Below are positions 24,476-33,706 of a DNA stretch of 35,714 nt, one piece after another; positions within the stretch are counted from its first letter, which is position 1; every line of letters starts with the position of its first letter. The position numbers were made by a program, and so were the translations under genes. The DNA comes from CAYTNY01 sp964439215 (GTDB lineage: Bacteria > Oederibacteriota > PGYV01 > CAYTNY01). Where the stretch lies: positions 1 through 35,714 of the forward strand of contig CAYTNY010000016.1 of NCBI GenBank assembly GCA_964439215.1, written 5' to 3'. Below the pieces are notes generated by a model, which saw only the letters and a list, made by a program, of their open reading frames with translations, was not told the origin of the DNA and ran no database searches.

Positions 24476-25289
24476 ATTTTATTATAAAAAACATCTTGGG
24501 CAGAATTTCCTTCACGATACAGTAAAAATAAACCGTATGATCAGTGCAATGAACCCGCAAAAGGACGATATTTTTCTGGAGATAGGCGCCGGCGCCGGCA
24601 GCCTTACTAAAAAACTTGCGCCGCTCTGCGAAAAAGTATATGCCGTGGAGCTTGACTGCAAAGTCCTGCCGAAACTGAGGACTGCGCTGGAAAAGGCGGA
24701 TAATGTTGAAATAGTAAATGCGGATTTCCTGAAGGTAGATATAAGAAAATACGCGCTGCACGGAAAAAAAATAAGAATAGCAGGCAATGTGCCGTATTAC
24801 ATAACTACTCCCATAATAGAAAAAGCCATAGAAAACCGCGGCATTGTCAGGGATATGTTCTTGACCGTGCAGAAAGAAGTTGCCCTGCGGATCGCCGCAA
24901 AAGAAGGCGGCAAGGATTACGGTTCTTTAAGTGTTTTTGTTCAGTATTACGCAGATGCAGAATTACTTTTTAAAATAAGCAAAAAAGCTTTTTTTCCGGA
25001 GCCAAAAGTTGATTCTGCGTTTATTATGATTGATTTTGAAAAGGGCAAAAGCATAAAACCAAATGATGAAAAAACGTTTTTCAGGCTTGTGAGAGGCGGA
25101 TTTAATCAGAGAAGAAAAACTCTTGCCAATAATATGCGCAGAGTTTTTGAAATAAAACAGCCGGATGCTGAGGCAGCTCTGAAAAAAGCGGATCTGGATC
25201 CGAAGGTGCGCGCAGAGGACGTTTCAATATTAGATTTTGCAAAACTTTCCGATATAGTTTATAATGTCAAAAATGATATAAAAAAATAA
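24453..25289 (+). CDS. rsmA: 16S rRNA dimethyladenosine transferase RsmA (KsgA)
   Basis: 278 aa from TTG 24453. It dimethylates two adenosines of 16S rRNA helix 45. Motifs: GQNFLHD at the N-terminus, SAM motif I LEIGAGAGSLTKKL, acidic VYAVELD, NADFLKVD, and the catalytic GNVPYYITTPI, with the FFPEPKVDS and RGGFNQRRKTLANN signatures after it. TTG 24453, with GGTGG just ahead, gives the shortest start that keeps GQNFL; GTG 24429 is an alternative. Overlap with pdxA is normal for this operon; pdxA-rsmA pairing is also common in other bacteria. Confidence 0.95.
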   Translation: MQKTEKNKFYYKKHLGQNFLHDTVKINRMISAMNPQKDDIFLEIGAGAGSLTKKLAPLCEKVYAVELDCKVLPKLRTALEKADNVEIVNADFLKVDIRKYALHGKKIRIAGNVPYYITTPIIEKAIENRGIVRDMFLTVQKEVALRIAAKEGGKDYGSLSVFVQYYADAELLFKISKKAFFPEPKVDSAFIMIDFEKGKSIKPNDEKTFFRLVRGGFNQRRKTLANNMRRVFEIKQPDAEAALKKADLDPKVRAEDVSILDFAKLSDIVYNVKNDIKK

Positions 25290-25311
25290 ATATTTTGCCG
25301 GAGGCGGAAAA

Positions 25312-27135
25312 ATGCTCTGCGGAATAATAGGGTATACGGGAAACAAGGACGCGATCACAAAGATAATAAGCGGATTAAAGAAACTGGAATACCGGGGTTA
25401 TGATTCCGCGGGTGCGGCTGTTATTGACAGGGGCGGTTTTATAAGGCACAGGGCAAAAGGGAAGATTGCGGCCCTGGAAAAAAAAATAAAGAACATAACA
25501 ATAAAAGGCACGACCGGCATAGGGCATACAAGATGGGCCACGCATGGAAGGCCCAGTGAGGAAAACGCCCATCCGCATATTGATTCTACGGGAAAAATCA
25601 CGGTGGTGCATAACGGCATCATAGAAAATTATCTTGAACTTCGGGATGAACTGAAAAAGAAGGGATATAAATTCATTTCTGAAACCGATACTGAAATATT
25701 TGCCCACCTTATAAGCGCGGGAATGAAAAAAGGCATACTGGCAGCGGTAACATCCGCTTTGAAGAAAGTCAGAGGTTTTTTTGCCATAGCGGTAATAAGC
25801 ACGGAAGAACCGGATACCATAATTGCGGCAAGAAACGGATCGCCGCTTGTGGCGGGGATCGGAAAAGGGGAAAATTATATAGCTTCGGATGTAACATCAT
25901 TTCTTAAATATACAAAAAAAGCTTTATTTTTTGAGGACGGGGACGTTGCTGTTATAAAAAAAGATGCTATTAAGGTATACAACAGCGGCAGAAAAGTATT
26001 AAGAAAAGTAAAAGAAATAAAATGGACCCATGAGCAGGCTGAAAAAGGCGGATTTCCGCATTTTATGATTAAAGAAATATTTGAAGAACCGACAGCGTTT
26101 GAGGATACCATACTCGGAAGGTTTGACAGTTCTAAAGGGGAAATAAATTTTGACGGAATAAAAAGATCAAAAATTGAAAAAATCAATAATATACGCATTA
26201 TAGCCTGCGGCACCTCCTATTATGCGGCGCTGACAGCAAAATATATTATTGAAAAATACGGAGGGATAAATACAGTTGTGGATATAGGTTCTGAAATACG
26301 GTATCAGTCCCCTGTTATTGATAAAAAAACACTTATAATAACGGTATCACAGTCCGGCGAGACGACTGATACTATTGCTGCTTTAAACAGTTTTAAAAAA
26401 AAGGCGGGGTATACCATTGCTGTGGTAAATGTAGTGGGTTCCACGCTTTCACGCGGGTCCGAAGGAGTAATATATACTCATGCGGGCCCGGAAATAGGAG
26501 TTGCAGCCACAAAAACATTTTTGAGCCAGCTTGCGGTATTATATTTATTTGCCTTTTATGCGGGGAGTATTAAAAAAAGACTGAAAAAAGAAGATGTGAA
26601 AAAATGTATCAGAAATATGCGGAAAATACCGTGGATGATAAAAAAAATACTCAGGGACCGCGGCAGAATCGAAAAAACCGCCGCAAAGTATTATAAGCAG
26701 AAGGATTTTCTGTATTACGGAAGAAATGTAAATTATCCGATTGCGCTTGAGGGAGCGCTGAAATTAAAGGAAATATCCTATATACACGCAGAAGGGTATC
26801 CTGCGGGAGAAATGAAACACGGGCCCATAGCGCTTGTTGACAATAAAGTGCCGAATGTATTTATAGCGCCGCAGGGAAAACTGTATGAAAAGATCAGAAA
26901 CAATATAGAAGAAATAAGGGCAAGGGCCGGTATAATTATTGCCGTAACAAACCGGAGCAACACACAGATAAAAAAATGCTCCGATGATGTAATATATGTG
27001 CCGGATATAGATGAGGATTACTATCCGCTTACAACGGTCATACCTTTGCAGCTGCTTTCATATTATATAGGGGTTAAGAAGGGAATAGATGTTGATAAAC
27101 CCAGAAATCTCGCGAAAAGTGTAACGGTTGAGTGA
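25312..27135 (+). CDS. glmS: Glutamine-fructose-6-phosphate aminotransferase (isomerising)
   Basis: 607 aa, the first committed step of UDP-N-acetylglucosamine synthesis for peptidoglycan and surface glycans. The N-terminal glutaminase domain has CGIIGYTG, GHTRWATHGRPS and NGIIENYLELR; the two SIS domains carry CGTSYYAAL, SQSGETTDT, SRGS and the C-terminal AKSVTVE. Oddity: the protein reads Met-Leu-Cys rather than Met-Cys, so the Cys nucleophile is residue 3. GGAGG (25300-25304) is 7 bases before ATG, as expected. No glmS ribozyme fits in the 22-bp upstream gap. Confidence 0.96.
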   Translation: MLCGIIGYTGNKDAITKIISGLKKLEYRGYDSAGAAVIDRGGFIRHRAKGKIAALEKKIKNITIKGTTGIGHTRWATHGRPSEENAHPHIDSTGKITVVHNGIIENYLELRDELKKKGYKFISETDTEIFAHLISAGMKKGILAAVTSALKKVRGFFAIAVISTEEPDTIIAARNGSPLVAGIGKGENYIASDVTSFLKYTKKALFFEDGDVAVIKKDAIKVYNSGRKVLRKVKEIKWTHEQAEKGGFPHFMIKEIFEEPTAFEDTILGRFDSSKGEINFDGIKRSKIEKINNIRIIACGTSYYAALTAKYIIEKYGGINTVVDIGSEIRYQSPVIDKKTLIITVSQSGETTDTIAALNSFKKKAGYTIAVVNVVGSTLSRGSEGVIYTHAGPEIGVAATKTFLSQLAVLYLFAFYAGSIKKRLKKEDVKKCIRNMRKIPWMIKKILRDRGRIEKTAAKYYKQKDFLYYGRNVNYPIALEGALKLKEISYIHAEGYPAGEMKHGPIALVDNKVPNVFIAPQGKLYEKIRNNIEEIRARAGIIIAVTNRSNTQIKKCSDDVIYVPDIDEDYYPLTTVIPLQLLSYYIGVKKGIDVDKPRNLAKSVTVE

Positions 27136-27168
27136 CCGGGAAATATTCTGCAGCGCGGCGGAGGGAAA

Positions 27169-28539
27169 ATGCGTATAACATTTATTAACCCCAAACCCGC
27201 AATTTGGATAAAAAGCGCCACAATTCCGCTGGGTATTGCCTATATTTCCTCTTATCTGCGGGCAAAAGGTTTTGATGAAATAGATGCAGTGGATCTGAAT
27301 TTTGATCCCGCGGCGCAGATACCAATATCTGATATTTACGGCATAACCGCGACAACTCCGCTTATAAACCCCGCGTTTGAAACCGCGGCAAGGATAAAAG
27401 CAGCGGCGCCGGACGCAAAGATAATTCTGGGCGGCGCGCATCCGACAAATGAACCCGAAGAGGCCCTTAATAACAGAAATATTGATTTTGTGATAAGAGG
27501 CGAGGGAGAAAAGGTTTTTTATGAACTTATAAGCGCGCTTGCGCAAAAAAAAGACTTCAGCGGGATAAGCGGATTATCTTATATGCGGGACAATATGCCG
27601 GTTCATAATCCTTCGGAATTTATTGAAGATCTTGATGCGCTTCCTTTTCCGGATATTGAGATTTTCGGGGATCTTTCAAAATATACTCATCCGCAGCCTC
27701 TGATAGGCTGGAGAAAGCCGGTTGTGAATATGATAACTTCAAGAGGCTGTCCGTTTGACTGCTACTTTTGTTATAAAGGTACTTTTGGAAGAAAATGGCG
27801 GGCAAGAAGTCCTGAAAATGTAATCCGGGAATGGGAAAAGCTTATCCGCGTAAACAGGGTAAAGGAGATAGGAATTCAGGACGATATTTTTAATACTGAT
27901 CTCAACAGGGCAAAAGATATTATGAAGGGAATAACCGCTGATAAACTGAAAATCCCTTTTACTTTTCCGAATGGTATAAGGGCGGATATTCTTGATGAAG
28001 AACTGGTTTCAATGATGAAAGACGCGGGGCTTTACAGAACGGCAATAGGCGTGGAATCAGGTGTTCAGGAAGTGGTTGATAAGATCGGAAAAAATGAAAA
28101 ACTTGCGGATGTTGAAAAAGCAATGAAACTGTTTAAAAAATATAAGATACAGGTTATAACTTTTTATGTTATGGGACATCCGGATGATACCGAAGAAACC
28201 ATGGAGGAAACAATAAAATATTCAATAAAACTTGATCCGCATTTTTCACAATACGCAATGGCCACGCCGTTTCCGGGCACAAGACTGTATGATAAGCTTA
28301 AAAAAACAGGGGGGCTGAAAATAAAAAAATGGGATGATTACTCACAGTTTGACCAAAAAGGCTATTTTGATTATCCGCATCTAAGCGGAGATACAATAAT
28401 GAAATATGTAAAAAGGGCCTATAAAAAATTTTATTTCAGGGCGGGCTTTATTGTTAAAATGCTGACATTGAAGGATTTTTATATAAAAATACCGCAGTTT
28501 TTACAGGGGCTTGTGCATTTTGTGATCAAAGGAAAATAA
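27169..28539 (+). CDS. B12-binding-domain radical SAM protein
   Basis: 456 aa. Residues 1-125 are a B12-binding-like Rossmann domain (TFINPKPA, IILGGAHPTNEPEEAL, VIRGEGEKVFYEL); the classic DxHxxG cobalamin motif is not seen, as in many BchE-type members. The radical SAM core has Cys194, Cys198 and Cys201 in SRGCPFDCYFC for the 4Fe-4S cluster, then GIQDDIFNTD, GIRADILDEEL and AIGVESGVQEVVDKIGK. The C-terminal tail after ATPFPGTRLYDKL is about 75 residues with a basic helix. Members modify lipids, hopanoids, sugars or cofactors; the substrate is unknown. It closes the operon, next to the glycan cluster. Confidence 0.9.
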   Translation: MRITFINPKPAIWIKSATIPLGIAYISSYLRAKGFDEIDAVDLNFDPAAQIPISDIYGITATTPLINPAFETAARIKAAAPDAKIILGGAHPTNEPEEALNNRNIDFVIRGEGEKVFYELISALAQKKDFSGISGLSYMRDNMPVHNPSEFIEDLDALPFPDIEIFGDLSKYTHPQPLIGWRKPVVNMITSRGCPFDCYFCYKGTFGRKWRARSPENVIREWEKLIRVNRVKEIGIQDDIFNTDLNRAKDIMKGITADKLKIPFTFPNGIRADILDEELVSMMKDAGLYRTAIGVESGVQEVVDKIGKNEKLADVEKAMKLFKKYKIQVITFYVMGHPDDTEETMEETIKYSIKLDPHFSQYAMATPFPGTRLYDKLKKTGGLKIKKWDDYSQFDQKGYFDYPHLSGDTIMKYVKRAYKKFYFRAGFIVKMLTLKDFYIKIPQFLQGLVHFVIKGK

Positions 28540-28675
28540 AGCGGATGGGTAGAGCGGTTTAAAGTTTGAAGATAAAACCGTTTAAGGTACAGGAATAAAA
28601 AAAAATAAAAACCCGAAAAAAGACTGTGATTTTGTTTTTGCCTTGAACGCTGCGCATCCCCGGTTAAACTTCTCT

Positions 28676-28704
28676 TTGACTTTGAAAGTTCATTATACTA
28701 AAAT
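28676..28704 (+). promoter_or_regulatory. Putative promoter of the surface-glycan cluster
   Basis: TTGACT (28676-28681), 17-bp spacer, TAAAAT (28699-28704), about 47 nt before GTG 28752. The 212-bp gap before it has only a weak CGGTTT/AAACCG inverted repeat near 28554-28580 and no gene. Confidence 0.55.
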
Positions 28705-28751
28705 GTTTTAAGTTTGAATTCGTTATTTTGCGGTATTTTTTGGAGGATAAT

Positions 28752-29693
28752 GTGAAAATGAAAACAGCGCTGGCTGCCGGCGGAGCAGGTTTTATAGGGT
28801 CTCATTTATGCGAGGCGCTTTTGACAAAAAACATAAAAGTTATATGTATTGACAATCTCGGTACAGGGCGGAAAAAAAATATCGCAGAGGCCCTGAAAAG
28901 CAAAAACTTTACATTTAAAAAACACGATGTAAGGAAGCCTCTGAAAATAAAAGATAAAATTGATTATGTGTTCCATCTGGCGTCATATGCCTCGCCGCCT
29001 TATTATCAGAAATACGCGGTAGATACGCTTATGACAAATTCCCTTGGGACTTATAACCTGCTGGAACTGGCAAAAGAAAAAAAAGCAAAATTTCTCATAA
29101 CATCCACGTCAGAAGCGTACGGCGATCCGAAAGAACACCCGCAGAAAGAAACATATTGGGGCAATGTAAACCCCGTGGGCGTAAGAAGCTGCTACGATGA
29201 AGCAAAACGTTTTTCAGAGGCATTGACAATGGAGTACGTAAGAAAACATTCTCTTGATGCCAGAATAATAAGAATATTTAATACTTACGGCCCGCGTCTG
29301 CAAAAAGACGACGGCCGCGTCATATCAAATTTTATTAATCAGGCGATAACCGGCAGACCCATAACTATTTACGGTAATGGGGATCAGACAAGAAGTTTCT
29401 GTTATATAGAGGATCAGGTTAAAGGCCTTCTTCTTGCCATGTTCAGGCCGGGAACAAAGGGAGAGGTTATTAATATCGGGAGCAGGTATGAGTTTACTAT
29501 GAAGCAGGCGGCGGATAAAATACTGAAAATGACAGGATCGGAGTCAAAGATAATCTATAAACCGATGCCGAAAGATGATCCGGCGAGGCGGAAACCTGAT
29601 ATTTCAAAAGCAAAAAAAATGCTGGGCTGGAGCCCGGAGGTAAATTTTGAAAAGGGGCTGAAAAAAACCATAGAATGGTTCATAAATGAATAA
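28752..29693 (+). CDS. UDP-glucuronate decarboxylase-like SDR epimerase (UXS type)
   Basis: 313 aa, extended short-chain dehydrogenase/reductase. GTG 28752 is chosen because GGAGG (28742-28746) lies 5 bases ahead; ATG 28758 is possible and an upstream TTG is not supported. NAD binding: GGAGFIGSHL. UXS-type signatures: LASYASPPYYQ, TSTSEAYGDPKEHPQ, YWGNVNPVGVRSCYDEAKRF (catalytic YxxxK) and RIFNTYGPR. UXS turns UDP-glucuronate into UDP-xylose via oxidation, decarboxylation and reduction. The Glu in the SEAYG loop and the whole GNVNPVG region fit UXS better than GalE. The next ORF starts 8 bp inside this one. Confidence 0.88.
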   Translation: MKMKTALAAGGAGFIGSHLCEALLTKNIKVICIDNLGTGRKKNIAEALKSKNFTFKKHDVRKPLKIKDKIDYVFHLASYASPPYYQKYAVDTLMTNSLGTYNLLELAKEKKAKFLITSTSEAYGDPKEHPQKETYWGNVNPVGVRSCYDEAKRFSEALTMEYVRKHSLDARIIRIFNTYGPRLQKDDGRVISNFINQAITGRPITIYGNGDQTRSFCYIEDQVKGLLLAMFRPGTKGEVINIGSRYEFTMKQAADKILKMTGSESKIIYKPMPKDDPARRKPDISKAKKMLGWSPEVNFEKGLKKTIEWFINE

Positions 29694-32013
29694 GAAAAAA
29701 AGAGCGCCGGCGTTAATCGGCGGAGGTTTTGTATTAATATCCCTTATACTTTTTAAAGATGCGTTTTCCGAAGGCAATATGCTTTTTGGACACGATACTC
29801 TCAATATCTACCTGCCGTTTAAAATTTTTGCTTCAAACATATTCCGGGAATACGGCGCACTGCCCGTATGGATGCCGAATATATTCGGGGGAATACCGCT
29901 TCTGGCGTCTTCAAGCCTTCTTTATTATTATCCGACTGATCTGCTTTTTATGTTTTCCGGTATTGAACCATATAAAACTTATACGCCCGATATGATAATC
30001 CATATGTTTCTGGCCGGCTGGGGGATGTATCTTTTTATCCGGCAAATAAAAGCTTCAAAAGAAGCGGCTGTTCTGGGGGCCGTGATGTTTATGCTGAGCG
30101 GGTTTATAATATCATTTATAGCTGTGGGCCACTGGAACAATATAAAGGCAGGAGCGCTTATACCGTTTACTTTTTATTTTACGCTGCGCGGATTGAATGA
30201 AAAAAAACTGTTCTGGTTCGCAAGTGCGGGATGTATATTTGCCCTGCAGGTTCTGGCAACAGGAATGCAGGTGACCGCTTATAATTTTATGGGAGTGTCG
30301 CTTCTTTTTCTGTATAAAGGGATAATAACCGAAAAAGAAACGAGGGCCCGTCTTATTAATACCGCAATGTTCGCGGCAGGAGGGATATTTATTCTCTGGA
30401 TGTCCGCGGGCCAGTTTTTTCCTTCTATGGAGTATAAGGATTTTTCGTGGAGGGGCGCGTTTGGGTATGAGGACTTTGTGTCGTGGTCATTTCATCCTGC
30501 GGAATTAACCGGATTTCTTCTTCCGCATTATTTCGGGCTGGAAGGCGGAACATACTGGGGTTATATGAATTTCAACCTTACTACTTATTATTTCGGAATT
30601 ATTGCTTTTCTGCTTCTGCCGTTTGCTTTTATGAAAAACGACAGGAAAGAAACAGCGGTATTTTTTCTGGTTTCGGCCGTAATTATGCTTTTATTCTCTT
30701 TTGGAGGATTTACACCCCTGTATAAACTGCTTTATAATATACCCGTATTCAATCAGTTCAGGAATCCGGGAAGATTTATATATGTATTTACATTTTTTAC
30801 TGTTGCAATGGCTGCGGTCGGATTTGACAACATAATAAGATCCGAAAAAGAAAAAACGCTTAAATACCTGAAATATACAGCAGCAGCGGCAGGAGTGCTT
30901 TTCATTATATTTTTGATTATCACATCCAAAGATCTTATTGCTTCGTATTATCAGTCAATTAAAGGCTCAGCTCTGCCTGATAATCTTTTAATGGCTCTGG
31001 GTGAAATGCACAGGGCTGATCTTGCGGTTTATTTTGTAATGGTTGTGTTTTTTGCCGGGGTGATATATGCTTTTTCTTCGGGTAAAATAAAAAGTGTCTT
31101 TATACTTGTGTGTATCATGTGTGCGGGTGTTTTCTTTGACACCTACAGGCTGAATTCCAAATTCATAAATTATATAAATTACAGTAAGTTTGTACCGGCA
31201 CAGAGTGTTTTTACAAATGTTTTTAAAAAAGACAGAACAGCATACCGCATTGCTGACTTTAACGGTATATGGGGGCCCAACAGAGGTATTTATTACGGTG
31301 AAGAAACAATAAACGGAACACATGGTCTTATGCCTTCTGCATATATAGAACTTTTAAATAATAATGCTTTTAATAACCTTAATTTTAACCGGGGATTTAA
31401 CATCAAATATTATATACTTCCGGACGGCCCTCCCATTGAGGGCCTGGCACAGGTAAAACGGTTCAGCAGGGAGGCGGAGAATTTCAGAATACTGAAAGAT
31501 GAGGCGGAACTGGGCAGGGGTTATCTGGCTTTAAAGATAATTCCGGTAAACAGCGGCAAAATGGTTTTAAGAATGATAAAACAGGGAATCTTTGAATACG
31601 GAGCGGTTTATCCGTCTGAAAAAGACTGGAAGTCTGCGGCTGTTTTCGAGGATCCGGGTACAGCGGTTCACAAAAAATACACCCCGGCGGAATCGGTTTT
31701 TGAAATAAATTCACAAAAAGAAAATCTGTTTGTTTTTGCAGAGTCATATTACAATAAATGGAAAGCGCAGGTAAACGGACGGGAAGCGGAAATCTTAAAA
31801 GTAAATACCGCGGCAATGGCGGTAAAGGTTCCGGCGGGCAAAAGCACGGTTAGGTTTTATTATGATGATACCGGAGAAAAATTCTGGCTTTTTGTAATGC
31901 TTTTTGGACTGGTTTTATATATACTCTTATATATTACGGAGATTAAGAAAAAATTATTTTCGGTAAAAAGGCGGAAAAACAGTGAAAGTACTGATAGTAA
32001 TACCGACGTATAA
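29686..32013 (+). CDS. YfhO-like polytopic membrane protein (GT-C fold candidate)
   Basis: 775 aa with about 12 hydrophobic segments and a soluble C-terminal part. The opening (SLILFKDAFSEGNMLFGHDTLNIYLPF), then FGGIPLLASSSLLYYYPTDLLF and AVGHWNNIKAGALIPF, matches the YfhO family, related to GT-C glycosyltransferases acting on polyprenyl-linked sugars. The end, NLFVFAESYYNKWKAQVNG with a last membrane segment, is also typical. The Asp in GHDT is the candidate catalytic acid. A basic tail of about 25 residues follows. It overlaps the next gene, a polyprenol-phosphate mannosyltransferase, by 32 bp, so these two may form a donor-acceptor pair for a surface glycan. Confidence 0.85.
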   Translation: MNKKKRAPALIGGGFVLISLILFKDAFSEGNMLFGHDTLNIYLPFKIFASNIFREYGALPVWMPNIFGGIPLLASSSLLYYYPTDLLFMFSGIEPYKTYTPDMIIHMFLAGWGMYLFIRQIKASKEAAVLGAVMFMLSGFIISFIAVGHWNNIKAGALIPFTFYFTLRGLNEKKLFWFASAGCIFALQVLATGMQVTAYNFMGVSLLFLYKGIITEKETRARLINTAMFAAGGIFILWMSAGQFFPSMEYKDFSWRGAFGYEDFVSWSFHPAELTGFLLPHYFGLEGGTYWGYMNFNLTTYYFGIIAFLLLPFAFMKNDRKETAVFFLVSAVIMLLFSFGGFTPLYKLLYNIPVFNQFRNPGRFIYVFTFFTVAMAAVGFDNIIRSEKEKTLKYLKYTAAAAGVLFIIFLIITSKDLIASYYQSIKGSALPDNLLMALGEMHRADLAVYFVMVVFFAGVIYAFSSGKIKSVFILVCIMCAGVFFDTYRLNSKFINYINYSKFVPAQSVFTNVFKKDRTAYRIADFNGIWGPNRGIYYGEETINGTHGLMPSAYIELLNNNAFNNLNFNRGFNIKYYILPDGPPIEGLAQVKRFSREAENFRILKDEAELGRGYLALKIIPVNSGKMVLRMIKQGIFEYGAVYPSEKDWKSAAVFEDPGTAVHKKYTPAESVFEINSQKENLFVFAESYYNKWKAQVNGREAEILKVNTAAMAVKVPAGKSTVRFYYDDTGEKFWLFVMLFGLVLYILLYITEIKKKLFSVKRRKNSESTDSNTDV

Positions 32014-32686
32014 CGAAAAAGAAAACATAAGGAAAATAATACCCGCTATAAAGAAAAACGGCGCAGGGATAGATATACTTGTTGTTGATGACAATTCGCC
32101 GGACGGCACCGCAGGAGCCGTGAAAGCAGCGGCAAAAAGAATTAAAGGAATAAAGCTTCTGGAAAGACCGCAAAAAAAAGGACTGGGCACCGCTTATGTG
32201 GAAGGATTTAAATACGCGATTGATAATAAATACGATCTTATATTTGAAATGGACGCGGATTTTTCCCATGATCCCGGTTACATATCCGATTTTATAAAAA
32301 AAATGGGAAAGTACGATATGGTAATAGGTTCAAGATATGTGAAAGGTGTTTCTGTGGTGAATTGGCCGATAAGAAGGCTTATGCTTTCAAAATTCGCAAG
32401 CTGGTATGTAAGAAAAATAACAGGTATGCCTTTCACGGACTGCACAAGCGGTTTTAAGTGTTTTAAAAGAAAAGTGCTTGAGTCAATTGATCTTGAAAAG
32501 ATCCATTCGGACGGATATTCGTTTCAGGTTGAAATGCATTATAAGGCATGGAAAAAGGGGTTTAAAGCAGCGGAACTCCCGATAATTTTCGTGGACAGGC
32601 ATGCCGGGTCATCAAAAATGTCGCGTGATGTTATAATGGAAGCGGTTCTGATACCCTGGAAATTAAGAATGGGAATAATAAAATAA
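31982..32686 (+). CDS. Polyprenol-phosphate mannosyltransferase-like GT2
   Basis: 234 aa family 2 glycosyltransferase of the Dpm1 type, making polyprenyl-phosphate-linked sugars (mannose, glucose or similar). Visible: VIPTYNEKENI, VVDDNSPDGTA, the DAD nucleotide-metal motif in EMDADFSHDP, IGSRYVKG and FTDCTSGFKCFKRKVLESI. It has no C-terminal membrane segments, like the short bacterial Dpm1-type enzymes. Start is GTG 31982 with GGCGG about 9 bases upstream, within the end of the YfhO-like gene. It probably supplies a lipid-linked sugar for that protein. Confidence 0.9.
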   Translation: MKVLIVIPTYNEKENIRKIIPAIKKNGAGIDILVVDDNSPDGTAGAVKAAAKRIKGIKLLERPQKKGLGTAYVEGFKYAIDNKYDLIFEMDADFSHDPGYISDFIKKMGKYDMVIGSRYVKGVSVVNWPIRRLMLSKFASWYVRKITGMPFTDCTSGFKCFKRKVLESIDLEKIHSDGYSFQVEMHYKAWKKGFKAAELPIIFVDRHAGSSKMSRDVIMEAVLIPWKLRMGIIK

Positions 32687-32716
32687 TAATCTGCAAGTGC
32701 ATCAAAGGAGGAGTTA

Positions 32717-33691
32717 ATGGCCAAAAAAAGAGTGTTAATCACGGGCGGCGCCGGTTTTATAGGCTCCAATATTACGGATGAACTTATAGCAAGAGGGTAC
32801 AAAGCTGTTATAATTGACAATCTTTCCACCGGGTTAAAAGAACATATAAACCCAAAGGCCCGCTTTATAAAAGGAGATATAAAAAAAGCCGATGATATTG
32901 AAAAATGTTTTAAAGAAAAGATAGATGTTATTTTTCATATTGCGGGATGCGCATCAACCATAAAATCTTTTGATGATCCTATTCAGGACCTGCGCACCAA
33001 TGTTGCGGGGACAGTAAATATAATAAACGCGGCCGTGAAGCACAGGGTAAAAAGAATAATATACGCTTCGTCCATGACCGCTTACGGGATCCCCGAGTCA
33101 GTCCCGGTAAAAGAAAGCATGAAGACAGCGCCTATTTCCTATTACGGCATAACAAAATACGCAGGCGAAAGGTATATTATGGCGACAGGGGAAAGGACGG
33201 ATCTTCCGTTCAGGATCAATACAACCGCGTTCCGGATGTTTAATGTCTACGGGAGGCGGCAGTCTCTGACAAATCCTTACCAGGGAGTTGTTTCGATATT
33301 TATAGGAAATGCGGCAAGAAATGAAAATATTGCTGTTTTTGGCGACGGAAAACAGTCAAGGGACTATATTCATATAAGCGATGCAGCCGATGCGTGGATA
33401 AAAGCAATAGACGCTGAAGCTGCTTTTGGGAAAGTATTTAATCTCGGGTCCGGAACAAGAGTTTCGGTCAACCGGCTTATTAAAATGATCCTGAAAGGTT
33501 TCGGAAAAAATCCCGCCAAATACAGAATAAACCATAAACCGGCAAGGCCCGGAGATCAGCGGCATATGCAGGCGGATATATCGCCGGTAAAAAGAGCGTT
33601 GAAATGGAAACCAAAAGTTTCTTTTGAAAACGGGCTCAATGACGTAATAAAATGGGCCGAAGAAACATATAATTTTCCGGAAAAGAAATAA
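32717..33691 (+). CDS. NAD-dependent sugar-nucleotide epimerase (GalE-like SDR)
   Basis: 324 aa extended SDR. NAD binding TGGAGFIGSNITDEL; IDNLSTG; active-site SSMTAYG and YYGITKYAGE (YxxxK); RMFNVYGRRQS; VFGDGKQSRDYIHISD; C-terminal ARPGDQRHMQADISPVKR. It most resembles UDP-glucose or UDP-GlcNAc 4-epimerases, distinct from the UXS-type gene upstream. ATG 32717 follows AAAGGAGGAG, an excellent ribosome site. It supplies a modified sugar nucleotide to the glycan cluster. Substrate not readable from sequence. Confidence 0.9.
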   Translation: MAKKRVLITGGAGFIGSNITDELIARGYKAVIIDNLSTGLKEHINPKARFIKGDIKKADDIEKCFKEKIDVIFHIAGCASTIKSFDDPIQDLRTNVAGTVNIINAAVKHRVKRIIYASSMTAYGIPESVPVKESMKTAPISYYGITKYAGERYIMATGERTDLPFRINTTAFRMFNVYGRRQSLTNPYQGVVSIFIGNAARNENIAVFGDGKQSRDYIHISDAADAWIKAIDAEAAFGKVFNLGSGTRVSVNRLIKMILKGFGKNPAKYRINHKPARPGDQRHMQADISPVKRALKWKPKVSFENGLNDVIKWAEETYNFPEKK

Positions 33692-33706
33692 GAGGAAGGC
33701 GTAAAA

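Noticed and set aside
25290..25311. Possible glmS ribozyme upstream of glmS
   Set aside because: Only 22 bp separate rsmA and glmS, far too short for the ribozyme.
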